Shown here piece after piece: positions 1-8,338 of a stretch of 54,165 bases of DNA. The notes below the pieces were generated by a model. It was not told the DNA's origin. It did not search any database and worked only from the letters and a program-made list of their open reading frames with translations. The stretch covers positions 1-54,165 of the forward strand of contig JBMSQB010000023.1 in the NCBI GenBank assembly GCA_049423065.1. Reading direction: 5' to 3'. Numbering within the stretch: position 1 is the first letter of the stretch; the number at the start of each line of letters is the position of its first letter. This stretch comes from SYIM01 sp041182885 (GTDB lineage Bacteria; Pseudomonadota; Gammaproteobacteria; Burkholderiales; Burkholderiaceae_E). The position numbers and the translations under genes are program-made.

Positions 1-1794
1 CCCCCCACCACCACCGCCACCGCCACCACCCGCACCACCCCGGCCACCGCGACGCGACCGGCGGCTTCCACCGCCACCCAGCCCGCCCTGCCCTGGCTGC
101 CCACCTTGCCCCGGCTGGCCTGCGGCGGGTCCGGTACGCTGCCCGCCGCCGCCCTTGCCACCACCCTTGCCCGCAAACTTCGCGCCGCCAGGCTTGCCAC
201 CCGGACGCTTTCCAAATCCAGGCTGACGCCCGTTCGGACCGCCCGAGCCCGGCAGCGTGAAGCCTGGCATCGCCGATGCAGCACCACGACCGCCTCGCGC
301 GCCAGCGCGCGCCCGCCCGCCCCGTCCGGCGGTCGCCCCGCCGCCCGTTGCCGCAGCGCCGCCTCCGCTATCCATCGGCCCTACGAAACCCTGCTGGGAT
401 CCCATTCTCGCCCGCGCCCGTCGCCCCTGCCCGGGCGGCTTGGGCGCTGAGTCACTGCCGCGGCGAACCGATCGGGTGATGCCTTCCAGGTGCGCATCGC
501 GAGACGACGGTTGCCACTCATCGTCCGACAACTCAGGCGGCAATTCGGCGGGCTCTTCCTCCTCGGGCAGCGCAACATTGCCGATGGAATCGAGCGGATC
601 CTCGAAATCGTCGTCGACGTCGCTCCAGCGCTCATCGTCATCATCGTCGTGATCCAGGCCTTCGCGCGCCGCAGCACGCGCTGCCTCGGTGGTGGGATCG
701 CCACCGCGAAGCAGGCGCTGAAGCGACAGCACCTCGGAGGGCGACAACTCGGCCCAACGTCCCCGTGACAGCCCACGGGGCAGCGCCACCGGCCCGAAGC
801 GCAGCCGCACCAGACGGCTGACCGTCAGCCCGACCACATCGAACATGCGCCGGACTTCGCGATTGCGCCCTTCGCTGATCACCACGCGATACCAGGCATT
901 TGCCCCGTCGCCACCCAGATCCTCGACCACAGAAAACACCGCAGGCCCGTCCTCGAGTGCCACGCCTTCGAGCAATCGGGAGCGAATCTCGTCATCGATT
1001 CGTCCAAGAATTCGCACCGCGTATTCGCGCTCCCAGCCATAGCGCGGATGCATGAGCTGATTGGCGATATCGCCGGAGGTGGTGAAAACCAGCAGCCCCT
1101 CGGTGTTGAAGTCCAGACGCCCGACCGCCACCCAGCGCGCGCCCTTCAGGCGCGGCAGACGTTCGAAGACCGTTGCGCGGCGCGACGGATCGTCGCGGGT
1201 GCAGATCTCTCCCGACGGTTTGTGATAAAGCAGCACCCGTGGCGGCAGAGCGATGGGCGGCCTGCGAATCGGACGGCCGTTCACGCGCACCTGATCGGTG
1301 AGACCGATCCGTTGTCCGACATGCGCGGGCTGGCCGTTGACCGATACCCGGCCAGCGATGATCAGCTCCTCCATGTCCCGGCGCGAACCCAGACCCGCAT
1401 CAGCGAGAAGCTTGTGGAGCTTGGGGAGGTCTTCTTCGGGAAGCTCGTTCCGCGATTTGCGCTTGGCAGGATCCGCGGCGTCCAGCCCGATCGCGGGCTG
1501 ACTCGAGTAGACGGGCGGCTCGCCCGATTCACCCGGCTCGCGATCAGCGTCGACCCGCGCGCCGTCAGCGTTCTCGGCGCTTTGCTGCAGCGGCGATTCA
1601 GACCGATCGCCCGACTGTCGATTCGGATGCCGCCCGCGCCTGCGTCGCAGTGCGTTTCTGGGCGGTCGTCCGCTTTCACCTGGCTCCCCGCCCTGGGCCT
1701 GCGCCACAGGGACATCGCCGGCAGGCGGCGAGGGTTCGACAGCAGGCGGTTGATCGGGCGACGGCCCGGCAGCAGGGCGGTTTTCGTCGTTCAC
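1..1794 (-). CDS. rluB: 23S rRNA pseudouridine synthase RluB-like, C-terminus cut by window edge
   Basis: RluB-type enzymes isomerise a uridine in helix 90 of 23S rRNA. The frame starts at GTG 1794, overlapping the scpB stop as GTGA, and is still open at position 1, so 598 codons are visible with no stop. An acidic, Pro-rich leader of about 130 residues precedes an S4 RNA-binding domain (KLLADAGLGSRRDMEELI), then the synthase core with the catalytic-Asp motif GRLDFNTEGLL and the late motif EGRNREVRRMF. After the core come an Asp run (DHDDDD) and, from about position 450 down to 1, a long tail rich in Gly, Arg and Ala. The core is diagnostic of the RsuA/RluB/E/F family. RluB is chosen for the scpB neighbourhood and the long tails, and RluE/F is less likely. 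Function of the tail is unknown. Confidence 0.9.
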   Translation of the reverse strand, partial: MNDENRPAAGPSPDQPPAVEPSPPAGDVPVAQAQGGEPGESGRPPRNALRRRRGRHPNRQSGDRSESPLQQSAENADGARVDADREPGESGEPPVYSSQPAIGLDAADPAKRKSRNELPEEDLPKLHKLLADAGLGSRRDMEELIIAGRVSVNGQPAHVGQRIGLTDQVRVNGRPIRRPPIALPPRVLLYHKPSGEICTRDDPSRRATVFERLPRLKGARWVAVGRLDFNTEGLLVFTTSGDIANQLMHPRYGWEREYAVRILGRIDDEIRSRLLEGVALEDGPAVFSVVEDLGGDGANAWYRVVISEGRNREVRRMFDVVGLTVSRLVRLRFGPVALPRGLSRGRWAELSPSEVLSLQRLLRGGDPTTEAARAAAREGLDHDDDDDERWSDVDDDFEDPLDSIGNVALPEEEEPAELPPELSDDEWQPSSRDAHLEGITRSVRRGSDSAPKPPGQGRRARARMGSQQGFVGPMDSGGGAAATGGGATAGRGGRARAGARGGRGAASAMPGFTLPGSGGPNGRQPGFGKRPGGKPGGAKFAGKGGGKGGGGQRTGPAAGQPGQGGQPGQGGLGGGGSRRSRRGGRGGAGGGGGGGGGG

Positions 1795-2603
1795 GGCAGC
1801 TCCCGTGGTTCGGATGAGACAGCAGCGGAATCCCCAGGGTCTGACACCGACTGCGGCGGCTCGCCAGGAGGATTCAAAAAATCGGATTCGGGATTGCTCG
1901 AGGAAGCGGTCTCAGGGAGCGGCAACGCTTTGGGAACCACCGCATCGTCGTCAGGCACCGCTTCGGGAACCACCAAACCCGTCGCCGCCGCGTCATCAAG
2001 CCCCGCATCGGCGACCACCACAGCATTGGCGTCTGCTTCGGCCGTTGGCTCAAACTCAATCGCCTGCTGCACAGGCAGCTCGGTTGGCGAGCCTGCCCCT
2101 TCCAGGGGAGGCAACTGTGACAGCGCGCCCAGCCCCATGTCATCGAGAAACCGGCGTGTGGTGCCAAACAGGGAGGGACGCCCGGCCGAATCCTTGTGCC
2201 CGATCACCTCGATCCAGCCCCGCTCTTCGAGGGTGCGAATGATTTGTGGCGACACCATCACACCGCGGATCTCTTCAATGTCGCCCCGCGTGACGGGCTG
2301 TCGGTACGCAATGATGGCGAGCGTCTCCATGACGGCGCGAGAATATTTGGGCGGCTTCTCGCCGGTCAGCCGGTCGAGAAAGCGCGCGAATTCGGGGGCC
2401 GTTTGAAACCGCCACCCCGATGCCAGCTCGACCAGCCTGAGGCTTCGCGTCTGCCAGACAAAGCCGATGTCGTCGACCAGTGCACGAATGGTGTCCGGCG
2501 CGAGAGAGTCGTCGAACAATCGGCGCAGGTCGTTGATGCTCAGTGGCTGAGGGGCGCTCAGTAGCGCCGCTTCGATCACAGCTTTCGCTTCGTCGGTATT
2601 CAT
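1791..2603 (-). CDS. scpB: segregation and condensation protein ScpB
   Basis: ScpB is the winged-helix subunit of the SMC-ScpA-ScpB complex that compacts and helps segregate chromosomes. The ATG at 2603 gives 270 residues. The frame is open further upstream, but that part covers the tRNA gene and is not protein-like. Family signatures are visible: an N-terminal helix (EAALLSAPQPLSINDLRRLF), the segment KPPKYSRAVMETLAIIAYRQPVTRGDIEEIRGV and the late wing GRPSLFGTTRRFLDDMGL. The last 80 or so residues are an acidic, Ala/Pro-rich tail beyond the usual core of about 190 residues, as often in betaproteobacteria. It is coupled to rluB by a 4-nt overlap. ScpA is not in the window. Confidence 0.93.
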   Translation of the reverse strand: MNTDEAKAVIEAALLSAPQPLSINDLRRLFDDSLAPDTIRALVDDIGFVWQTRSLRLVELASGWRFQTAPEFARFLDRLTGEKPPKYSRAVMETLAIIAYRQPVTRGDIEEIRGVMVSPQIIRTLEERGWIEVIGHKDSAGRPSLFGTTRRFLDDMGLGALSQLPPLEGAGSPTELPVQQAIEFEPTAEADANAVVVADAGLDDAAATGLVVPEAVPDDDAVVPKALPLPETASSSNPESDFLNPPGEPPQSVSDPGDSAAVSSEPRELP

Positions 2604-2774
2604 CCGATCTGCTTCAAGGAAACTGTCGGCGCTTGAACCGCAAAGCGGCGCTGCCCGACTGTCATCCGGTTCCCCAAGGCGTTTATGGCCACCCCGCGAC
2701 ACCCGGAGCGCCCCACCGAAAAATAGAACCGGAGAAAAACCCGTCCGACACTGAAACCGCGGAGGGGCAGGCAA

Positions 2775-2793
2775 AGCACCCGAACGGATGCCT
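2775..2793 (-). terminator. possible hairpin terminator after tRNA-fMet
   Basis: Reading the minus strand just past the tRNA CCA end, GCATCC and GGGTGC can pair (one G-T pair) around a GTTC loop and are followed by TTT. The U tract is short, so this is a weak call. Confidence 0.35.
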
Positions 2794-2800
2794 GTGAAAC

Positions 2801-2877
<77 letters not shown>

Positions 2878-3000
2878 TCTGAGAAGAAAGAGGATAACAG
2901 GTAGCCACCTCGAGAGCAAACCGAAACCCGATCGCCGGTCCCTCCTGACCCTGGCACTTTTCCGAGCGGCACAGAGCTTCGGTACACTCCGAGCAACTTC

Positions 3001-3561
3001 ATGAACGGAGCGGCAGTGAAACACTGTTCAGCGTGCGGCAGCCTCGTTACCCAGGAAATTCCCCCGGGCGACAACCGCCACCGCTACTGCTGCGGGCAGT
3101 GCGGGGCCATCCACTACCAGAACCCCAAGCTCGTACTCGGCACGGTGCCGGTCTGGGGCGAGCAGGTGCTTCTGTGCAGGCGGGCGATCGAGCCCCGCTA
3201 CGGGCTCTGGACGCTGCCCGCAGGCTTCATGGAAAACGGTGAAACCACCGAAGAAGGCGCCGCGCGCGAAACCGCGGAAGAGGCCGGGGCACGCATCGAA
3301 CTGGGCCCGCTTTACTCCGTACTGGACATCCCACACGTCGATCAGGTTCACATGTTCTTTCGCGCGCGCCTGCTCGACATCGAGTTCGACCCTGGCCCCG
3401 AAAGCCTGGAGGCGCGGCTGTTTTCCGAGGCGGACATTCCCTGGGAGTTGCTCGCCTTCCGCACGGTTGAACAGACCCTGCGCTGGTTTTTCGAAGATCG
3501 GCGAACCGGCCTGTTCGGTCTGCGTACCCAGGCCATCCGCTATCAGCCGCGACCGCGCTGA
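3001..3561 (+). CDS. Nudix hydrolase with N-terminal zinc ribbon
   Basis: Nudix enzymes cleave nucleoside diphosphates linked to another moiety. The Nudix box is complete: GFMENGETTEEG followed by AARETAEEAGA fits G-x5-E-x7-R-E-x2-E-E-x-G. The N-terminus has two Cys pairs (C9-x2-C12 and C31-x2-C34), the zinc-ribbon arrangement often fused to small Nudix proteins. ATG 3001 gives 186 residues. GTG 3016 has a better ribosome site (GGAG with a 5-nt spacer), starts directly at VKHCSACG as such proteins usually do, and may be the true start. It stands 35 nt before aat and may be co-transcribed with it. The substrate cannot be read from the sequence. Confidence 0.9.
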   Translation: MNGAAVKHCSACGSLVTQEIPPGDNRHRYCCGQCGAIHYQNPKLVLGTVPVWGEQVLLCRRAIEPRYGLWTLPAGFMENGETTEEGAARETAEEAGARIELGPLYSVLDIPHVDQVHMFFRARLLDIEFDPGPESLEARLFSEADIPWELLAFRTVEQTLRWFFEDRRTGLFGLRTQAIRYQPRPR

Positions 3562-3596
3562 GACCGCATAACCGTTTCACCAACCCCTCCCGGTTC

Positions 3597-4325
3597 ATGT
3601 CCCGACCCCTGCTCCGCTGGGTCGATCCCGACGATCCCCTGCCCCCGGCACATCTCGCGCTCCGTGAACCCAACGGACTGCTGGCGGCCGGACACGACCT
3701 GTCCGCAGCACGTCTTCTCGAGGCTTACCGGCACGGGATCTTCCCCTGGTACAGCGCGGGCCAGCCAGTGCTGTGGTGGTCACCCGATCCGCGCATGGTC
3801 CTCGATCTTTCCCGCTTCAAAGTCTCCCGATCGCTGGTGAAGACGGTGCGCAGAGTGCGCCGCGAGGCGCGCTGGAGAATTTCTCTCGATCGCAACTTCG
3901 AGGCCGTGATGGACGCTTGCGCAGCCCCCAGGGAGGGCCTGGGCGACGGTACGTGGATCACGCCCGACGTCAAATCCGCCTACTGCGATCTGCATCGCCA
4001 GGGCTTTGCGCATTCGGTGGAAATCTGCGATGAGGACAACAGCCTCGTTGGCGGTCTTTATGGCGTATCGATCGGGCGCATGTTTTACGGTGAATCGATG
4101 TTCGCCCGCGCGCCGGATGTATCCAAGATTGCGTTGTACGCCCTGGTTGAACTGCTCCGTGCCCATGGATTTCGCGTGATAGACTGCCAGCAGAACACCC
4201 GCCATCTGGCGTCTCTTGGTGCGACGGAGGTTCCCCGCGTGACATTCCTGTCCGACGTTTCAGAGCTTGCAGCGTTGCCCCCACCCGACTGGACGTCGGT
4301 CGGCATCGCCTTCCCAGACGCATGA
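3597..4325 (+). CDS. aat: leucyl/phenylalanyl-tRNA-protein transferase
   Basis: Aat transfers Leu or Phe from aminoacyl-tRNA to proteins with N-terminal Arg or Lys, making them ClpS/ClpAP substrates (N-degron pathway, cytoplasm). The 242-residue protein has the family hallmarks: GLLAAGHDLSAARLLEAYRHG, the motif GIFPWYS, WWSPDPRMV, the segment HSVEIC, the loop GGLYGVSIGRMFYGESMF and the late DCQQNTRHLASLGA. Its stop overlaps the next gene as ATGA, and the partner leucyltransferase follows, so the two N-degron transferases are translationally coupled. Length matches the family. Confidence 0.97.
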   Translation: MSRPLLRWVDPDDPLPPAHLALREPNGLLAAGHDLSAARLLEAYRHGIFPWYSAGQPVLWWSPDPRMVLDLSRFKVSRSLVKTVRRVRREARWRISLDRNFEAVMDACAAPREGLGDGTWITPDVKSAYCDLHRQGFAHSVEICDEDNSLVGGLYGVSIGRMFYGESMFARAPDVSKIALYALVELLRAHGFRVIDCQQNTRHLASLGATEVPRVTFLSDVSELAALPPPDWTSVGIAFPDA

Positions 4326-5065
4326 CGCAACTCAAGGAACTGCCTTTCTCGGCGCTGCAGTTTTATGCCACGGCGCCCTACCCCTGCAGCTACCTGGAGG
4401 GCAGGCAGGCACGCTCACAGGTGGCCACGCCCAACCACCTGATCAACGCCGACATCTACAGCGAACTGGTGCGCGCAGGCTTCCGGCGAAGTGGCGTGTT
4501 CACCTATCGCCCCTATTGCGATGGATGCCGCGCCTGCGTGCCGGTGCGCGTACCCATCTCGGAATACCGCCCCGATCGCAGCCAGCGTCGCGCGCGTCGT
4601 GCGCACGGCACCCTGCGCACGCTGGTCGCGCGTCTGGGCTTCTCGCCCGAGCACTACCAGCTTTATCTGCGCTATCAGGCGAGCCGTCATTCGGGTGGCG
4701 GCATGGACCACGACAGCCGCGAGCAATACGCGCAATTTCTGCTTCAGAGCAAGGTCAACACACGGCTCGTGGAGTTTCGCGAACCTGACGGCCTGCTGCG
4801 GATGGTCTCCATCATCGACATCCTCAATGACGGTCTGTCATCGGTCTACACCTTCTTCGACCCCGACGTGCCGCACGCAAGTTTTGGCACCTACAACATC
4901 GTCTGGCAGATCGATCAGTGCCGCCAGCTCAACCTGCCCTACCTCTATCTCGGCTACTGGATCGCCAACAGCCGGAAGATGTCGTACAAGGCCAATTTCC
5001 GGCCAATCGAGCGGCTCAGCGAAGGTCGCTGGGAGCGCATGGGCGAACCCTCCAGCGTTGAATGA
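4322..5065 (+). CDS. bpt: aspartate/glutamate leucyltransferase Bpt (arginyltransferase family)
   Basis: Bpt attaches Leu to N-terminal Asp or Glu, feeding the same ClpS-dependent route as Aat. It has 247 residues. The N-terminal ATE-type region carries the Cys-rich stretch YRPYCDGCRACVPVR, followed by the GNAT-like C-terminal domain with SSVYTFFDPD, LPYLYLGYWI and KMSYKANFRPIE. Bacterial Bpt is distinguished from eukaryotic ATE1 by its short length and the aat neighbour. It overlaps aat by 4 nt and pyrD by 4 nt (both ATGA), so aat-bpt-pyrD reads as one operon. Confidence 0.95.
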   Translation: MTQLKELPFSALQFYATAPYPCSYLEGRQARSQVATPNHLINADIYSELVRAGFRRSGVFTYRPYCDGCRACVPVRVPISEYRPDRSQRRARRAHGTLRTLVARLGFSPEHYQLYLRYQASRHSGGGMDHDSREQYAQFLLQSKVNTRLVEFREPDGLLRMVSIIDILNDGLSSVYTFFDPDVPHASFGTYNIVWQIDQCRQLNLPYLYLGYWIANSRKMSYKANFRPIERLSEGRWERMGEPSSVE

Positions 5066-6111
5066 ATCCCTACGACATCGTCCGCCCGCTGCTGTTTCGC
5101 CTTGACGCCGAGCGCGCTCACCATCTCACCTTCGCTCTACTCGACCAGCCACTGTTGCGGCCGCTCCTTCAGTGGGCCGCTGGCGACACGGTCGACGACC
5201 CGGTTGATTTCCTCGGCCTGCGGTTGCGCAATCGCGTCGGGCTCGCCGCAGGACTGGACAAAAACGGCGAACATCTTCCGGCGTTGTCGGCGCTCGGGTT
5301 CGGCTTCATCGAAATCGGCACCGTCACCCCCAAGCCGCAACCCGGCAACGCCCGTCCACGCATTTTTCGCATCCCGCGGCGCCATGCACTCATCAATCGG
5401 TTGGGCTTCAACAACGATGGGCTGGACGCTCTGGTCCAAAACGTCCAGCAGTCGGGCTTTGACGGGGTGCTTGGCATCAACATCGGCAAAAACGGCAGCA
5501 CACCCAACGAGCGCGCCATTGACGATTACCGCGAATGCCTCATCCGCGTGCATGACATTGCCAGCTACGTCACGGTGAACGTCTCGTCGCCCAACACCAA
5601 GGACCTGCGCCGACTGCAGGGCGGCGACGAACTCTCGGCGCTGCTGGCCGGCCTGTCCGAGACTCGCGCCATGCTCTCCGACCGAGATGGCAAGCGGGTG
5701 CCCATGGTGCTCAAGATCGCTCCCGATCTCGACGACGAACAGATCGCCCTCATTGCCGACCTGCTGCCCGCGCAGGGCATCGATGCAGTCATCGCCACCA
5801 ACACTACGGTGTCGCGAGATTCGGTTGCCGGCGAAGAGAACGCCGGCCAGACGGGCGGCCTGTCGGGTGCGCCTGTCTTCGACATGTCCAACCGGGTGAT
5901 CCGGGCATTGCGTGAACGGCTTCCCGTGGGCTACCCGATCATTGGGGTGGGCGGCATTCTGTCGGCCGCCGACGCCTGCGCGAAGATCGAGGCGGGCGCA
6001 AGCGTGGTGCAGATGTACACCGGCATCATTTACCGCGGCCCCTCACTCATCTCCGACTGCGCCCGTGCGCTCGCCCATCAGGCAGCAACCGGTCAGGCCC
6101 CGTCGAACTGA
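5062..6111 (+). CDS. pyrD: dihydroorotate dehydrogenase (quinone), class 2
   Basis: PyrD oxidises dihydroorotate to orotate with FMN and passes electrons to membrane quinone (fourth step of pyrimidine synthesis). The 349-residue length and an N-terminal helical extension (MNPYDIVRPLLFRLDAERAH) mark class 2. Visible motifs are GLAAGLDKNGE, the active-site loop VNVSSPNT with the catalytic serine at 175/176, LKIAPDL, ATNTT, GGLSGAP and the FMN-phosphate loop GVGGI. It is the last gene of the aat-bpt-pyrD overlap chain. A 21-nt gap separates it from the radical SAM gene. Confidence 0.97.
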   Translation: MNPYDIVRPLLFRLDAERAHHLTFALLDQPLLRPLLQWAAGDTVDDPVDFLGLRLRNRVGLAAGLDKNGEHLPALSALGFGFIEIGTVTPKPQPGNARPRIFRIPRRHALINRLGFNNDGLDALVQNVQQSGFDGVLGINIGKNGSTPNERAIDDYRECLIRVHDIASYVTVNVSSPNTKDLRRLQGGDELSALLAGLSETRAMLSDRDGKRVPMVLKIAPDLDDEQIALIADLLPAQGIDAVIATNTTVSRDSVAGEENAGQTGGLSGAPVFDMSNRVIRALRERLPVGYPIIGVGGILSAADACAKIEAGASVVQMYTGIIYRGPSLISDCARALAHQAATGQAPSN

Positions 6112-6132
6112 CCCGGAGCGGTTGGCCGCCAT

Positions 6133-7620
6133 ATGGCTGAGATCGTTCTCGCCACGCTCAACGCACGCTATTCGCACGCCTCGCTGGGGTTGCGTTATTT
6201 GCACGCCAACCTTGCCGAGTTGCAAGACCGCGCCGAGATCGTTGAATTCGTGATCGGTGCGCGCACCGAGTCCATCGCCGAGACCATCCTGTCACGCGAG
6301 CCCCGCCTGCTGGGCCTGGGGGTCTACATCTGGAATGTGGAAGAGACCACGCGCCTGGTCGCCCTGCTCAAGCGACTGGCTCCGGAATTGCGCATCGTGT
6401 TGGGCGGCCCCGAGGTCAGTCACGAGGTCAATGAGCAGGCGATCTGTCGCATGGCCGATCATGTCATCACCGGCACGGCCGAACACGAGTTCGCCGAACT
6501 GTGTCGCCAAACGCTGGCATGGAAGGCAGGGCAGGCCCCCCGTCCGCTCACGCATGTGATCAGCGGCGGCAGGCTCGAACCGGCCGATGTCACGATGCCC
6601 TACTCGCTCTATGACGATCGCGACATCGCACACCGCAACCTGTACGTGGAAGCCTCGCGCGGCTGCCCCTACCGTTGCGAGTTCTGTCTGTCGGCCCTTG
6701 ACCGCACTGCCGTGCCTTTTCCGCTTGAGCCCTTGCTCGACGAACTGGCCATTCTTTACAAGCGCGGCGCCCGGCGATTCCGCTTTGTCGATCGAACCTT
6801 CAACCTGAAGATCGACACGAGCCTCGCCATCCTGTCGTTTTTCCTGGAACGAATCGAGGCCCACCCCGACGACCCCTGCTTCGCTCATTTCGAACTCGTC
6901 CCCGACCACCTCCCCGAGCGGCTGCGGGAAATCCTGCCGAGATTTCCCGCCGGCTCCCTGCAGTTCGAGATTGGCATCCAGAGCTGGAATACCGAGGTGC
7001 AGGCACTGATCAGCCGGCGACAGAACAATGCGAAGGCCGAGGAAAACCTGCGATGGTTGCGCGAGCACACCAGCGCCAACCTGCACGTCGACCTGATCGC
7101 CGGTCTGCCCGGCGAAACGATGGCGAGCTTCGGGGCCGGGTTCGATCGACTGGTGGCACTCAATCCGCAGGAGATTCAGGTGGGGATCCTGAAGCGGCTG
7201 CGGGGCGCCCCGATCAGCAGGCATACCGAAGCGTTTGACCTCCGCTTCAACCCCTCGCCCCCTTACAACGTGCTCGCCACCCGCGACATTCCCTTCTCCG
7301 GCATGCAGCGCCTCGCACGCTTTGCCCGCTACTGGGAACTCATCGGCAACTCGGGCCGATTTTCAGCGCGGCTGCCCGAGCTCCTGGGGCCGCAGCCCTT
7401 CAACCGCTTCATGGCGTTTTCCGACTGGATCTACGCGCGCACCGACAGCACCTGGCGATTTTCGCCAGAACGTCTGGCCCAGCTCATCGATGCATGGCTC
7501 ATTTCATCAAGTGAGATAGAATTTCACCATGGGACGCCCCAGGAACCCCTCCACCGACGACGGCAAGACAGCGATTCAGGTCATCCAGCGCCTGGTGTCG
7601 CTGCTCGACGCGCTGGCTGA
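6133..7620 (+). CDS. B12-binding-type radical SAM protein, DUF4080-like
   Basis: The first 130 or so residues look like a cobalamin-binding Rossmann domain (VLATLNARYSHASLGLRYL, LGLGVYIWNVEETTRLV). The radical SAM core follows with the cluster motif C178-x3-C182-x2-C185 in EASRGCPYRCEFC, then FVDRTFNLK and LHVDLIAGLPGET. The C-terminal region resembles DUF4080. No substrate is known for this family. The last 30 residues (from about SSSEIEFHHG) are low-quality and overlap the iclR gene by 92 nt, which suggests that an ancestral stop near 7510 was lost or that the true end is extended. Confidence 0.85.
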   Translation: MAEIVLATLNARYSHASLGLRYLHANLAELQDRAEIVEFVIGARTESIAETILSREPRLLGLGVYIWNVEETTRLVALLKRLAPELRIVLGGPEVSHEVNEQAICRMADHVITGTAEHEFAELCRQTLAWKAGQAPRPLTHVISGGRLEPADVTMPYSLYDDRDIAHRNLYVEASRGCPYRCEFCLSALDRTAVPFPLEPLLDELAILYKRGARRFRFVDRTFNLKIDTSLAILSFFLERIEAHPDDPCFAHFELVPDHLPERLREILPRFPAGSLQFEIGIQSWNTEVQALISRRQNNAKAEENLRWLREHTSANLHVDLIAGLPGETMASFGAGFDRLVALNPQEIQVGILKRLRGAPISRHTEAFDLRFNPSPPYNVLATRDIPFSGMQRLARFARYWELIGNSGRFSARLPELLGPQPFNRFMAFSDWIYARTDSTWRFSPERLAQLIDAWLISSSEIEFHHGTPQEPLHRRRQDSDSGHPAPGVAARRAG

Positions 7621-8326
7621 GCGCACCGAGCCGGCCAGCCTGAAAGACCTGTCGCTTGCCACCGGGCTCCATCCCTCCACCGCTCACCGTATCCTCAACG
7701 ACCTGGTCAGTGTTCGGCTGATTGACCGCAGCGACCCCGGCACCTACCAGCTTGGCATCCGGCTGCTTGAGCTCGGCAACCTGGTGAAGGCGCGGCTCAA
7801 CGTACGCGACGCTGCAATGGGCCCCATGCGCGAACTGCATCGCGCCACCGGGCAGCCAGTCAATCTGTCGATCCGGCAGGCCGATGAAATCGTCTACATC
7901 GAGCGCGCGGTGTCCGAGCGCTCGGGCATGCAGGTGGTGCGCGCCGTGGGGGGCCGCGCGCCCCTCCACCTCACCTCGGTGGGCAAACTGTTCCTGTCGG
8001 TGGACGACCCGCGCAACGTCCGCGCCTACGCCACCCGCACGGGCCTCGCTGGCCACACCAAAAACAGCATCACCGAACTGGTCCGTCTGGAGCGCGAGCT
8101 TGCGCTGGTGAGGGCCCGCGGCTACGCGCGCGACAACGAAGAGCTGGAGCTCGGCGTGCGCTGCATTGCAGCCGGGATCCGCGACGACTCGGGCAAGCTG
8201 GTGGCCGGGCTCTCGGTGTCGGCGCCAGCCGATTTCGTGCAGGACGACTGGATCGACCTGGTGTGCAAGACCGCCGCCGATATTTCCTCATCCCTCGGCT
8301 TCGAGCCGGCGGAAGAGGCCAGGTGA
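7529..8326 (+). CDS. IclR-family transcriptional regulator
   Basis: The 265-residue protein has the IclR plan: an N-terminal winged helix (AIQVIQRLVSLLDALAE, then SLKDLSLATGLHPSTAHRIL) at about residues 10-70, and a GAF-like effector domain with YQLGIRLLELGNLV, YIERAVSERSG, LHLTSVGKLFL and RGYARDNEELELGVRCIAAG. IclR proteins usually control nearby catabolic genes. Here the nearest candidate target is uncertain. The ATG lies inside the radical SAM gene in another frame. A -10-like TAGAAT (7517-7522) ends 6 nt before the ATG and no ribosome site is evident, so the message may be leaderless. The sequence GTGA, 9 nt, TCAC at 7511-7527 could be an autoregulatory site. Confidence 0.93.
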   Translation: MGRPRNPSTDDGKTAIQVIQRLVSLLDALAERTEPASLKDLSLATGLHPSTAHRILNDLVSVRLIDRSDPGTYQLGIRLLELGNLVKARLNVRDAAMGPMRELHRATGQPVNLSIRQADEIVYIERAVSERSGMQVVRAVGGRAPLHLTSVGKLFLSVDDPRNVRAYATRTGLAGHTKNSITELVRLERELALVRARGYARDNEELELGVRCIAAGIRDDSGKLVAGLSVSAPADFVQDDWIDLVCKTAADISSSLGFEPAEEAR

Positions 8327-8338
8327 TCAGAAAAAAGC

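Noticed and set aside
1048..2406. Long plus-strand open frame opposite rluB and scpB
   Set aside because: The minus strand carries unmistakable RluB and ScpB motifs; the opposite frame is a high-GC shadow without family content.
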